From Flavobacterium rivuli WB 3.3-2 = DSM 21788 (GTDB lineage: Bacteria; Bacteroidota; Bacteroidia; Flavobacteriales; Flavobacteriaceae): 53,815 nt of DNA. Both the position numbers and the translations under genes were made by a program. The DNA lies in contig NZ_KB899975.1 in assembly GCF_000378485.1 (NCBI RefSeq), forward strand, positions 1-53,815, in the 5' to 3' direction. Of the stretch, positions 1-7,610 are shown piece by piece (position 1 is the stretch's first letter; every line of letters starts with the position of its first letter). The notes below the pieces were generated by a model. It saw nothing but the letters and a program-made list of their open reading frames with translations. It made no database searches and was not told the DNA's origin.

Positions 1-1
1 G

Positions 2-184
2 CTTTTAAGCGAAAAAGGGTTACAAAAAAGAAAACAGCGCTCTGCCGATGTAGAACCTGTGTTCGCACATCTCAAACACAATAACAATTTTAAGAGGTTT
101 ACTTTAAAAGGACTTGAAAAAGTAGAATTAGAGTTCGGATTAATGGCCTTAGCACACAATCTGAGAAAGAAAATAGCGGCGTAA
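2..184 (+). CDS. IS1182-like transposase, C-terminal fragment
   Basis: This is the last 60 codons of a transposase whose start lies left of the window. The residues include ADVEPVFAHLKHN, FKRF and LMALAHNLRKK, the usual C-terminal signature of IS1182-type DDE transposases (DVEPVFG..K.N..F.RF...G, ending LAHNLRK). The conserved E of DVEPVF is the third catalytic acidic residue in this family. The frame is open from base 2 and ends at a TAA at 182-184. Whether the full element is intact cannot be judged. The right inverted end of the element is probably in the following 100 bases but cannot be defined without the left end. Confidence 0.8.
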   Translation, partial: LLSEKGLQKRKQRSADVEPVFAHLKHNNNFKRFTLKGLEKVELEFGLMALAHNLRKKIAA

Positions 185-250
185 GCCACTTGAAAAATAT
201 CCTGACCTGAAAAATATAATAGCCTAATATAATAATGCTAAAAATGAAAA

Positions 251-290
251 AACCGCCTCAATTGAATATTGAGACGGCTTCTTTTTATTT
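251..290. terminator. Bidirectional terminator after the transposase
   Basis: A 10-bp stem (253-262 with 268-277, one mismatch that becomes G-U on the minus strand) with a 5-base loop. It has A-rich sequence on the left and a T-rich run on the right, so it could stop transcription from either side. It may lie inside the right end of the insertion sequence. Confidence 0.6.
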
Positions 291-427
291 TTTTAAGTGT
301 AGCAAAATATTAAATAAATAATGCTTAATTTAATTAGCCACAAGGTTTTATTTATTAAGCAAAAACATTACTTTTGAAGCAGATAAAACTATACACAAAT
401 ACAATAATTATATAACATATAAAGTTT

Positions 428-443
428 ATAGTAACGTTACTAT
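428..443. promoter_or_regulatory. 16-bp perfect palindrome, operator-like
   Basis: ATAGTAACGTTACTAT reads the same on both strands. A central CG flanked by AA/TT is typical of LacI-family operators. No regulated gene follows directly: the next gene, hisS, points towards it and ends with its own terminator. Confidence 0.3.
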
Positions 444-533
444 GCATTAAAAGGCTTTTTTGGATTTTGGGGATTAGAATTATAAAAATATGCGGTTTAC
501 CGCAACCTTATAGTGGATGTAATGCTATTAGAG

Positions 534-560
534 AAAAACCCCGCAATTGCGGGGTTTTTT
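534..560 (-). terminator. hisS terminator
   Basis: A perfect 11-bp stem (534-544 with 549-559), GC-rich in its inner half with an AATT loop and flanked by A and T runs. It lies about 20 bases downstream of the hisS stop codon on the minus strand. Confidence 0.85.
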
Positions 561-580
561 GTATATTATTATTGCCTTGG

Positions 581-2002
581 TTACCTTATTTTCTCTAACA
601 ATACATCAAGTGTTACGTTTTCCTGTTCGCCGGTTGCAAGATTTTTAAGTGTAAAAGTTGTAGTACTTATTTCTGAATCGCCTGTTAGCACAGCAAACGG
701 TATTGCACGTTTATCGGCATGGGTAAATTGCTTGCCTATCTTGGCATTATCAGGGTACAACTCTGCTTTAACTCCTTTTTCGCGTAATTGTTTTATAGCT
801 TTCAAAGCATAAAGCGCTTCTTTTTCGCCAAAGTTTATAAAGAGCACCTTTGTACTTTCGGTAACTGTTTCAGGAAACAATCCAAGCTCTTCCAGCACTA
901 AATAAATACGGTCTAACCCAAAAGAAATACCCACGCCGCTCATGTTTTTAAGACCAAAGATGCCGGTAAGGTCATCGTAACGGCCACCGCCGCCTATAGA
1001 GCCAAGGGCTACTTCTTTAGGAGCGCTAACTTCAAATATAGCACCGGTATAATAATTAAGTCCGCGAGCCAGGGTAACGTCCAGGTCGAGTATCGATTTG
1101 CCTAAGCCCAGTTCAGCTACATTATCACATATAAAACGAAGCTCTTCTACCCCCTTAGTACCTTCGGCAGATGTTGCTAAAAGTTCACTGAGCTTATGTA
1201 ATTTTTCATCAATACTTCCTGTAAAGTTAAACAACGGCTGTACTTTGTCTATAGCGTCGGCAGTCAGGCCTTTTTCAAGCATTTCTTTCTTAACGCCATC
1301 TTCACCTATTTTATCCAGCTTATCAAGGGCAACGGTAAAATCTATCAGTTTATCCTTTGCACCTATTACTTCGGCAATGCCGCTAAGCACCTTGCGGTTA
1401 TTTATTTTTATGGTTGCGCCATTAAGCCCAAGGGTGGTAAATACAGCATCATACAATTGTACCAGCTCTACTTCCTGCCACAACGATGTACTGCCCACGA
1501 CATCGGCATCACACTGAAAAAATTCACGGTAGCGACCCTTTTGCGGACGGTCGGCACGCCATACTGGCTGTATCTGGTATCTTTTAAAAGGGAATTCTAT
1601 ATCATTTTGGTGTTGTACCACATAACGGGCAAACGGCACGGTAAGGTCGTAACGCAACGCTTTTTCCGAGATTTTGCTTGTAAAGCGGTTAAGGTCTACC
1701 AACTGTTCTGTAGAGATTGTCTCGGCAGAATTTACAAGCAGTCCATCCAAAGACTGTGGCAATTCGATACCTTTTTTATCAAAAAAGAAGTTGCCGCTAT
1801 TAAGTATCTTAAAAATAAGCCTGTCGCCTTCTTCGCCATACTTCCCCATAAGGGTTTCGGAGTTTTCAAATGATGGCGTTTCTATAGGCTGAAAACCAAA
1901 CGACTCAAAATGATGCTTTATCGCCCCTATTATGTATTGACGTTTAGCCACCTCTGATGGTGAAAAATCTCTTGTGCCTTTTGGTATTCCCGGTTTTGCC
2001 AT
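581..2002 (-). CDS. hisS: Histidyl-tRNA synthetase
   Basis: Attaches histidine to tRNA-His in the cytoplasm using ATP. The 473-residue protein has class II synthetase features: a motif 1 region around residues 35-65, motif 2 RYREFFQCDADVVG at about 157-170, the histidine-specific LARGLNYYTG at 311-320, the motif 3 region GGGGRYDDL, and a C-terminal anticodon-binding domain from about 375. An insertion of some 40 residues after motif 1 (about 70-110) separates the two halves of the catalytic domain. The ATG at 2002 is chosen because MAKPGIPKGTRDF is the normal family start; an upstream in-frame ATG at 2059 would add 19 unrelated hydrophobic residues. It is transcribed alone, with a strong terminator at 534-560. 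Confidence 0.95.
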   Translation of the reverse strand: MAKPGIPKGTRDFSPSEVAKRQYIIGAIKHHFESFGFQPIETPSFENSETLMGKYGEEGDRLIFKILNSGNFFFDKKGIELPQSLDGLLVNSAETISTEQLVDLNRFTSKISEKALRYDLTVPFARYVVQHQNDIEFPFKRYQIQPVWRADRPQKGRYREFFQCDADVVGSTSLWQEVELVQLYDAVFTTLGLNGATIKINNRKVLSGIAEVIGAKDKLIDFTVALDKLDKIGEDGVKKEMLEKGLTADAIDKVQPLFNFTGSIDEKLHKLSELLATSAEGTKGVEELRFICDNVAELGLGKSILDLDVTLARGLNYYTGAIFEVSAPKEVALGSIGGGGRYDDLTGIFGLKNMSGVGISFGLDRIYLVLEELGLFPETVTESTKVLFINFGEKEALYALKAIKQLREKGVKAELYPDNAKIGKQFTHADKRAIPFAVLTGDSEISTTTFTLKNLATGEQENVTLDVLLEKIR

Positions 2003-2206
2003 GTTGCTTTCTTTTTTTAGAAATGCAAATATAAGGAAAGGGATTTTTAAGATTGCCAAGTTACCCTACTTTCTCCTCTTGCTATAATATTCAAAATTTA
2101 TAGTCTGGTATAGCCTTTTAATAAATTCGCAAAACCAGATTGGCAACTTACTGTAATCAAATCTCAAATCTCTAAAAATTCCTTACTTTAGCATAAAAAT
2201 AAGCGC

Positions 2207-3451
2207 ATGTTTAACCTCTTTGCCGAAAACACTAAAATAGCCCTGGGTTCTATAAAGGGCCAATTGCTGCGTACCATATTAACAGTGTGTATTATAGGCC
2301 TTGGGGTGTGGGCATTAGTGGGCATACTGGCAGGGGTTGCCGTGCTGGAGAACACGTTATCCGGTAATTTTGCCGCTATGGGCTCTAATACATTTGCGAT
2401 AAGCCGTTACGATTTTTCCGGGCAGATAGGCCGACAGAATAACCGCGATGCACGCGTTAATGCCATTATATCGTACCCGCAGGCTAATGAGTTTCGAGAA
2501 AAATATGCTTTCCCGGGCGCTACCACGTCACTCTCATTTAATGCTGCGAGCAATGTAGAAGTTAAGTATAATGATAAGAAAACCGACCCCGAAATTACTG
2601 TGCTTGGCGCAGATGAATACTATGTGCCTACATCGGGGCTTGAAACGGTAAATGGCCGTAACTTTAACAACTTCGACATTAGCAATAACAATTACGTATG
2701 CATTATAGGTTCTGATTTTGAGAAAGGTATCTTTAAAGATATTAACCCTGTGGGGCAAACCATCTCTGTTCGCGGTGCCCGTTTTAAGGTAATTGGGGTT
2801 CTTAAAGCCCGCGGTTCTACCTTTGGCAACCGCCAGGACCTTAACCTTATTATCCCCATACAACTGGCGCGGTCGTTATATTCTGCACCAAATATAGACT
2901 ACAGCATTAAGGTAACAATAACCAACCAGGATTTTCTTAACGCTGCTGTAGACGAAGCCATACTGGCCATGCGACGCGTAAGAAAGCTGAACCCTAAAGC
3001 CATAGATAATTTTGGGATAGAGCGCAGCGACGAGTTGCTGGAATCGTTACAGTCTCAGGTGCAAACCTTAAATATTTCTGCATGGGGCATTGGTATGATA
3101 ACCATTTTTGGCTCATCGGTAGCATTAATGAACATCATGCTGGTATCTGTTACAGAACGTACCCGCGAGATAGGCGTACGAAAATCGCTTGGGGCAAAAA
3201 AGAATACTATTGCCATGCAGTTTTTTACCGAAACACTAATTATATGTTTTATGGGTGGTATGCTGGGTACCTTTCTTGGAATAGGCACCGCATTTTTAGC
3301 CACATTGATAATGAACCTGGCGTTCCCAATACCGTGGATGGCAATTATTGCCGCACTTATTACCATTGTGTTTGTAACTATAGTTTCCGGTTTATACCCT
3401 GCTATAAAAGCTGCCGCCTTAGACCCTGTGGAGGCTTTGAGGTATGAATGA
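2207..3451 (+). CDS. ABC transporter permease, MacB/FtsX type
   Basis: A 414-residue inner-membrane permease. One membrane segment lies near residues 20-48, followed by a large periplasmic MacB_PCD-like domain (about 50-275) and an FtsX domain with three membrane segments from about 290 to the end. The cytoplasmic loop ERTREIGVRKSLGAKK at about 315-332 is the typical ATPase-coupling signature. Such proteins work with a LolD/MacB ATPase to move lipoproteins, peptides or drugs, or transmit mechanical force across the envelope. No ATPase gene is adjacent; the one at 13529-14230 is the nearest candidate. The substrate is unknown. It is read towards prmC, convergently. Confidence 0.88.
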   Translation: MFNLFAENTKIALGSIKGQLLRTILTVCIIGLGVWALVGILAGVAVLENTLSGNFAAMGSNTFAISRYDFSGQIGRQNNRDARVNAIISYPQANEFREKYAFPGATTSLSFNAASNVEVKYNDKKTDPEITVLGADEYYVPTSGLETVNGRNFNNFDISNNNYVCIIGSDFEKGIFKDINPVGQTISVRGARFKVIGVLKARGSTFGNRQDLNLIIPIQLARSLYSAPNIDYSIKVTITNQDFLNAAVDEAILAMRRVRKLNPKAIDNFGIERSDELLESLQSQVQTLNISAWGIGMITIFGSSVALMNIMLVSVTERTREIGVRKSLGAKKNTIAMQFFTETLIICFMGGMLGTFLGIGTAFLATLIMNLAFPIPWMAIIAALITIVFVTIVSGLYPAIKAAALDPVEALRYE

Positions 3452-3465
3452 TTTTTTGGTTTGAA

Positions 3466-3486
3466 AGTTTAACGTTTAAAGTTGCC
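3466..3486. repeat. Heptamer repeat tract (3 units)
   Basis: AGTTTAA, CGTTTAA, AGTTGCC in tandem, just after the permease stop codon. It belongs to the 7-base-period family described in the findings. Confidence 0.55.
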
Positions 3487-3543
3487 AATCTAAACACTTA
3501 TAAAGTTATACTTCACATAAAAATCCAAACTGCGATTCCGGAA

Positions 3544-3571
3544 ATCTGAAATTTAAATTCTGAAATCTGAA
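3544..3571. repeat. Heptamer repeat tract (4 units) over the prmC stop codon
   Basis: ATCTGAA, ATTTAAA, TTCTGAA, ATCTGAA in tandem. The prmC stop codon (3553-3555) lies inside the second unit, so the last residues ISDFRI of PrmC are encoded by the repeat. Confidence 0.7.
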
Positions 3572-4410
3572 ATAGCTGAAGTCATTCTGTCATTACCATA
3601 TATATCTTTCCTAAGAACCACATCGCAGAAACCGAAATCTTCAAGCATTTCTAAGGTTTCTTTCCCAAGATACTGATTGATCTCAAAATACAATTTACCA
3701 TTTTGCGGCAAGTTGGCTAAAGCCAATAATGCTATTTTGCGATAAAATATAAGTGCATCATTATCCTCTACAAATAAGGCAAGGTGTGGCTCATAGTCAA
3801 GTACATTTTGTTTTATTTCGGCCTTTTCAAGATTGCGAACATAAGGCGGGTTAGAAACAATAATATAAAATTGCTCCGGCAGCGTTTCGGCAGCCAGTAT
3901 ATCCTGCTGAATAAACGTTACATTTACATTGTTGCTTTCTGCATTTATTTTAGCTATCGCCAATGCATCGGCAGATACATCAATGGCAAATACCCGTGCA
4001 TCCGGTAGGTTTTTAGCCAGTGATATTGCAATACATCCGGACCCGGTACCGATATCCAGAATTTTCACCTGTCCCCTGTTCTTGTTTTCATGAATAATCC
4101 ATTCTACAAGTTCCTCCGTTTCGGGGCGTGGTATAAGAGTATTTTCGTTTACTTCAAAATCAAGCCCGTAAAAATAAGTATGCCCAAAAATATACTGTAT
4201 CGGCTTTAAAAGCTCCAAGTCTTTAAGCACAGCATTCCATCTATTAACTTCGTTAACAGATAATTCAGCATCAGGATTCAGTGCTACATCTACCCTTTTC
4301 CAACCTTTAAGCTCTTCTAATGCAATAGCAAAAAAACTTTCTGCCTCCATAACATCATATAAAGGAGTGAGCGTTTCTATAAAATAAGTACGGTATTCTT
4401 TTAACAACAT
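3553..4410 (-). CDS. prmC: Peptide chain release factor N5-glutamine methyltransferase
   Basis: Methylates the glutamine of the GGQ motif in release factors RF1 and RF2, using S-adenosylmethionine, which speeds translation termination. The 285-residue protein has the small N-terminal helical domain of PrmC, RPETEELVEW at about 117-126, the SAM-binding motif ILDIGTGSGCIAISLA around residue 140, and the substrate-binding NPPY in IVSNPPYVRN at about 185-192. The length is normal. The final residues ISDFRI are encoded by a heptamer repeat (3544-3571), so the natural C-terminus may have been replaced. The ATG at 4410 is the only good start. The GNAT gene lies upstream on the same strand, 82 bases away. 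Confidence 0.93.
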   Translation of the reverse strand: MLLKEYRTYFIETLTPLYDVMEAESFFAIALEELKGWKRVDVALNPDAELSVNEVNRWNAVLKDLELLKPIQYIFGHTYFYGLDFEVNENTLIPRPETEELVEWIIHENKNRGQVKILDIGTGSGCIAISLAKNLPDARVFAIDVSADALAIAKINAESNNVNVTFIQQDILAAETLPEQFYIIVSNPPYVRNLEKAEIKQNVLDYEPHLALFVEDNDALIFYRKIALLALANLPQNGKLYFEINQYLGKETLEMLEDFGFCDVVLRKDIYGNDRMTSAISDFRI

Positions 4411-4413
4411 TTG

Positions 4414-4440
4414 TTTCAGGGTTAAGGTTTAAGGTTTTTT
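4414..4440. repeat. Heptamer repeat tract (3-4 units)
   Basis: TTTCAGG, GTTAAGG, TTTAAGG followed by a T run, lying between prmC and the acetyltransferase gene. It is a further member of the 7-base-period family. Confidence 0.5.
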
Positions 4441-4482
4441 CAAAGTTCTCGCCGCAATTCGACGTCCAGCAGAGAACATGAG

Positions 4483-4496
4483 ACTTTAAACCTTAA
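4483..4496. repeat. Heptamer repeat (2 units) at the GNAT stop codon
   Basis: ACTTTAA, ACCTTAA. The second unit contains the stop codon of the acetyltransferase gene at 4493-4495. With only two units this could be chance, but the words match those at 4414-4440 in inverted orientation. Confidence 0.4.
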
Positions 4497-4978
4497 ACTA
4501 AGTTTTTTATCATCCACACAGGGCACGAGTTATGCCCGGTATTTCCCAATGGTGCATCAAGATAGGTAAATCCAAATTTAGCATACAGTTTTTGGGCAGC
4601 TTCCATATTAGGCAGCGTTTCCAGATAGCATTGGCTGTAGCCAAAACCTTTTGCGGCATCTAAACATTTTTGCAATAGTTGTGCGGCAAGTCCGGTTCCG
4701 CGGGCTTCGGGAGAGAAATACATTTTTTGCAATTCGCAAATGTTAGCATCGCCGTTCTCTAACGGGGCGATACCGCAACCACCTAAAACCTTTCCCAATG
4801 CTTCTACTATATAATATACCGAGTTTGGAATATCATAAACTTCAGATAGCCTGTCTAAAGAAGCATCAGCATAAGCCGTTCCCACCTTTGGGGCATCGTG
4901 TTCAATAAGTACCTGCCTTATAAGTGCCGCTATGTACGGGTTATCCTGCGGATGTATTTTTCTTATGGTTGCATGCAT
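4493..4978 (-). CDS. GNAT family N-acetyltransferase
   Basis: A 161-residue acetyltransferase expected to transfer the acetyl group of acetyl-CoA to an amine; the substrate cannot be told. The fold is a single GNAT domain. Motif A, with the acetyl-CoA pyrophosphate loop, is LQKMYFSPEARGTGLAAQLLQ at about residues 83-103, with RGTGLA as the R/Q-x-x-G-x-G/A element. AAQKLYAKFGFTY near residue 130 is the usual C-terminal motif B. It precedes prmC on the same strand and may be co-transcribed with it. It is divergent from ribD. Confidence 0.88.
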   Translation of the reverse strand: MHATIRKIHPQDNPYIAALIRQVLIEHDAPKVGTAYADASLDRLSEVYDIPNSVYYIVEALGKVLGGCGIAPLENGDANICELQKMYFSPEARGTGLAAQLLQKCLDAAKGFGYSQCYLETLPNMEAAQKLYAKFGFTYLDAPLGNTGHNSCPVWMIKNLV

Positions 4979-5046
4979 ACTGCAAAGCTACTATTATTTA
5001 GTTATTGGTTATTTGATTATTCTTAAAAAGCAACACTACACTTAAA

Positions 5047-5078
5047 AACTTTGTAACTTTGAGACTTTGCAACTTTAA
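5047..5078. repeat. Octamer-period repeat upstream of ribD
   Basis: The word ACTTT recurs every 8 bases four times (ACTTTGTA, ACTTTGAG, ACTTTGCA, ACTTTAAA), ending four bases before the ribD start codon. It resembles the heptamer tracts elsewhere but has an 8-base period. It probably forms the 5' untranslated region of ribD. Confidence 0.5.
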
Positions 5079-5081
5079 ATC

Positions 5082-6182
5082 ATGACCCACGAAAACTTCA
5101 TGCAACGCTGCCTTGACCTTGCCGAAAACGGTATGCGTGCTGCTATGCCCAATCCGTCTGTTGGCGCAGTGCTGGTGCACGATGGCCGGATAATTGGCGA
5201 AGGCCACACTTCTCCTTACGGAGGCCCGCATGGTGAGGTAAATTGTATAAATTCGGTTAAGGAACAAGATAGGCATTTAATTCCTGATGCTACCTTATAT
5301 GTAAGCCTGGAACCCTGCAGCCACTATGGTAAAACCCCACCCTGCTGCGACCTGATTATTAAACACCAGATAAAAAATGTGGTGGTGGGAACGGCAGACC
5401 CTCACGAAAAAGTATCGGGCAACGGAATCCGTAAACTTAAGGAAGCCGGTAAAAATGTAACCGTGGGCATACTCGAAAAAGAATGCCGCGGGAGCAACCG
5501 CCGCTTTTTTACTTTTCATGAAAAACAACGCCCTCACATTATATTAAAATGGGCTGAAAGTGCCGATGGATTTTTAAGTCCGCAGAAGAGATCATTAGAT
5601 AGTTTGATCAATGGAGAACATGATAATGTAGAAGATAAAAAACCGGTATGGATAACCAACCCATATTCCCGACAGTTGGTACACAGGTGGCGCAGTGAGG
5701 AGGCTGCAATAGTAGTAGGTACACAAACCGTGCTGGATGATAACCCCCAATTGGGTGTACGTGACTGGACAGGCCCCAACCCTGTGCGTGTTGTACTCGA
5801 CCGGCAAAACCATATTACTGATAATTATTTCGTTAAAAATCTAAAAATTAAGACAATTGTGTTGACAGCACAGCACAATTTGCCTAATTTAGATAACCTG
5901 CTGTATGAAACTGTGCCGTTTGATGAACGCTTGCCCAATGCCATTCTGGAGGTTTTGCACCGTCATGGTTTACTCTCGGTTATTATAGAGGGTGGCCGCC
6001 AAACGCTGCAAACTTTTATAGATGCAGGCCTGTGGGACGAGGCGCGGGTTTTTAAAGGGACTGCAATTTTAAAAGCTGGTACAAAAGCGCCGGAGTTTAA
6101 AGCCGCAGCCAATGAACGGCATACCCTCCAGGAGGATCAACTTTTAATATACCGAAACAATGGTAAACACGATAATATTTGA
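5082..6182 (+). CDS. ribD: Bifunctional riboflavin biosynthesis deaminase/reductase
   Basis: Carries out two successive steps of riboflavin synthesis: deamination of the pyrimidine intermediate made from GTP, then NADPH-dependent reduction of its ribosyl side chain. In the 366-residue protein the N-terminal cytidine-deaminase-like domain (about 1-145) has the zinc ligands H50 with catalytic E52 in HGEV, and C79 and C88 in PCSHYGKTPPC. The family usually has HAEV here. The reductase domain follows from about 150, starting LKWAESADGF. The end overlaps the start of the HAD gene by 23 bases, so the two are probably translationally coupled. That suggests the phosphatase may act in the same pathway. 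No FMN riboswitch is visible upstream. Confidence 0.93.
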   Translation: MTHENFMQRCLDLAENGMRAAMPNPSVGAVLVHDGRIIGEGHTSPYGGPHGEVNCINSVKEQDRHLIPDATLYVSLEPCSHYGKTPPCCDLIIKHQIKNVVVGTADPHEKVSGNGIRKLKEAGKNVTVGILEKECRGSNRRFFTFHEKQRPHIILKWAESADGFLSPQKRSLDSLINGEHDNVEDKKPVWITNPYSRQLVHRWRSEEAAIVVGTQTVLDDNPQLGVRDWTGPNPVRVVLDRQNHITDNYFVKNLKIKTIVLTAQHNLPNLDNLLYETVPFDERLPNAILEVLHRHGLLSVIIEGGRQTLQTFIDAGLWDEARVFKGTAILKAGTKAPEFKAAANERHTLQEDQLLIYRNNGKHDNI

Positions 6183-6777
6183 TATGGGCGACGTCTTTTT
6201 AAATAAAGACAAACAGGCTAAGGTTGAAGCTCTCGCCAAGATAGGTATTACCAACTGGAACGATGCTTTAGAAAAACTGGAAGCCAAATTTGAAACAGGT
6301 AAAATTACCAGCAATCAGTACCTTGAAGGAATACAACCCCACACTAACGGAGCATCTTTAGAGGCTATTAAGGATGCATGGAATGCCGGCATTGCCGATT
6401 TTCCGTTGTATCGCCTGGAATTTTTACAAAAGCTGAAAGAAAACTACCGCCTGTTCCTGCTTAGCAATACCGACCCTATTCATATTGAAAAGTTTGAAGA
6501 TGAAGCCGGTGCTTCTTTCTATAGTGACTTTTACCAGTGTTTTGAAAAAATTTATTTTTCGCACGAAATTGGTGTCCGCAAGCCTAACGCAGATGCTTTT
6601 ACTTATGTACTTAATAACCATCAGGATATACAGCCTAAACGCACTCTTATGGTTGACGATAAAAAATTTAATACAGATGCTGCTGCCGAACTGGGATTTG
6701 TAGTATGGAACCTGCAAAAAGGCGACGAAGATGTGGTAGAGTTATTTGAAAAAAGCGGGGTTAAACTTGACGATTAG
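6160..6777 (+). CDS. HAD-family phosphatase (YihX-like)
   Basis: A 205-residue HAD hydrolase of the alpha-capped IA type. Motif I is IIFDMGDVF (nucleophile D8; the second acidic position is glycine, as in YihX-type members), motif II LLSNTD near residue 103, the conserved lysine in RKPNADAF near 143, and motif III LMVDDKKFN near 165. It starts inside ribD in another frame (23-base overlap). Bacteria need a phosphatase to dephosphorylate the product of RibD before lumazine synthase, and HAD enzymes do this in other species. That role here is an inference from position only. A general sugar phosphatase is the alternative. Confidence 0.85.
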   Translation: MVNTIIFDMGDVFLNKDKQAKVEALAKIGITNWNDALEKLEAKFETGKITSNQYLEGIQPHTNGASLEAIKDAWNAGIADFPLYRLEFLQKLKENYRLFLLSNTDPIHIEKFEDEAGASFYSDFYQCFEKIYFSHEIGVRKPNADAFTYVLNNHQDIQPKRTLMVDDKKFNTDAAAELGFVVWNLQKGDEDVVELFEKSGVKLDD

Positions 6778-6883
6778 TGCCCCGCATTTATGTAGTAGTT
6801 AGCAGTTTAATGATCAGTGCCATTATTAATATAACAGCACTGACAGATATTAAATAAAAGTACTAAATACCTTTTAAGCAAAA

Positions 6884-6997
6884 CTAACTAAAATCTTTTT
6901 TAGAGTTTTTCTTATCTCTTTTTTCTTCTTTTTTCTCTTTAGCAGTTTTTAAGGGTTCTTTCTTCACTGCTTTTTTTACATCCTGACCTTTTGCCAT
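6884..6997 (-). CDS. 37-residue lysine-rich basic protein
   Basis: A very short frame starting MAKGQDVKKAVKKEPLK and ending KKDFS. Nearly half of the residues are lysine and there is no hydrophobic segment. I recall very similar small proteins starting MAKGQD.KK..KK in other flavobacterial genomes, which is why I call it a real gene. The function is unknown; binding to RNA or DNA is possible from charge alone. The start is the ATG at 6995-6997, with an AT-rich leader and no Shine-Dalgarno sequence, as is usual in Bacteroidota. It lies alone between the HAD gene and the secreted pair at 7062-8186. Confidence 0.6.
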   Translation of the reverse strand: MAKGQDVKKAVKKEPLKTAKEKKEEKRDKKNSKKDFS

Positions 6998-7061
6998 AAC
7001 TTTAATTTTTGTGGTTAACGTTTACTGATGTTAAGGTAGTAATTTTATTTGAGAACTAACA

Positions 7062-7610
7062 CTATAAACCTAATTGTTCCCTTATTTTTTGATCTTCAAT
7101 AATAGGAAAGAAAGTCCATTCATAATTAGTATGATTATCTGCAATGGCAATAAGCTCCATCCTTCTTTTTACAAGAAATGTATTTGTGGTACTATTAAAA
7201 ACAACTTTTTCTGCGTTAAATCGTTTCTTGAACACATCTAATAAAATTTTCTCATAAGATGAGTGAATAGGTTCTGTAAAGGTAATTTTAGAGGCTTCAT
7301 CATAGTAGAGAATGCAGTAGGAACTCTGCTCAATTTTCTTTATTTCATTAATTTTGAAATTAGGTGGAATGTTTATTAACGATACCGTACCCTCGTCCAT
7401 CTTTTCAATACTTCTGTGTAAATCAATAAATTCCTTTTCAGACAGTACCTTAAAAACAGAAGGATGTGCATATTTCACCAATGAATCGCTTTCATTAGTT
7501 ACCAAATGAGCGTAAACCTTATCTACTCGTTGTTTAAGAGAGGCCATATCCTGTGCATTGCTACTAACGCAAAATAAAAGCAGGGATAAACATATTAGCA
7601 CTGCCTTCAT
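7062..7610 (-). CDS. Secreted protein, paralogue of its neighbour
   Basis: A 182-residue protein with a clear Sec signal peptide (MKAVLICLSLLLFCVSSNA, cut before QD). I do not recognise a named family. It resembles the upstream gene product (7611-8186) in layout and in many short stretches: a start like AQD..SL, then Y, P..FKVL near residue 70, IKKI..YC, and a C-terminus ending QLGL against QLGI. The two therefore arose by tandem duplication. The ATG directly abuts the stop codon of the upstream gene, so they form one operon. It is probably periplasmic or exported. No enzyme motif is seen. Confidence 0.75.
   Translation of the reverse strand: MKAVLICLSLLLFCVSSNAQDMASLKQRVDKVYAHLVTNESDSLVKYAHPSVFKVLSEKEFIDLHRSIEKMDEGTVSLINIPPNFKINEIKKIEQSSYCILYYDEASKITFTEPIHSSYEKILLDVFKKRFNAEKVVFNSTTNTFLVKRRMELIAIADNHTNYEWTFFPIIEDQKIREQLGL

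Larger units (their letters stand above)
185..533. other. Gene-free stretch between IS end and hisS terminator
   Basis: About 350 AT-rich bases without a convincing open frame. They hold the terminator at 251-290, a 16-bp perfect palindrome at 428-443 and a small dyad at 492-503 (GCGGT-TT-ACCGC). The stretch may include the right end of the insertion sequence and regulatory DNA of a gene lost or displaced by it. Confidence 0.5.

Noticed and set aside
2003..2059. Upstream start for hisS
   Set aside because: It would add 19 hydrophobic residues before the conserved MAKPGIPKGTRDF start.
4979..5081. FMN riboswitch before ribD
   Set aside because: The gap is short, AT-rich and filled by octamer repeats; none of the RFN conserved helices is visible.
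6814..6843. Terminator after the HAD gene
   Set aside because: A 7-bp stem with a 16-base loop and no T run; too weak to list.
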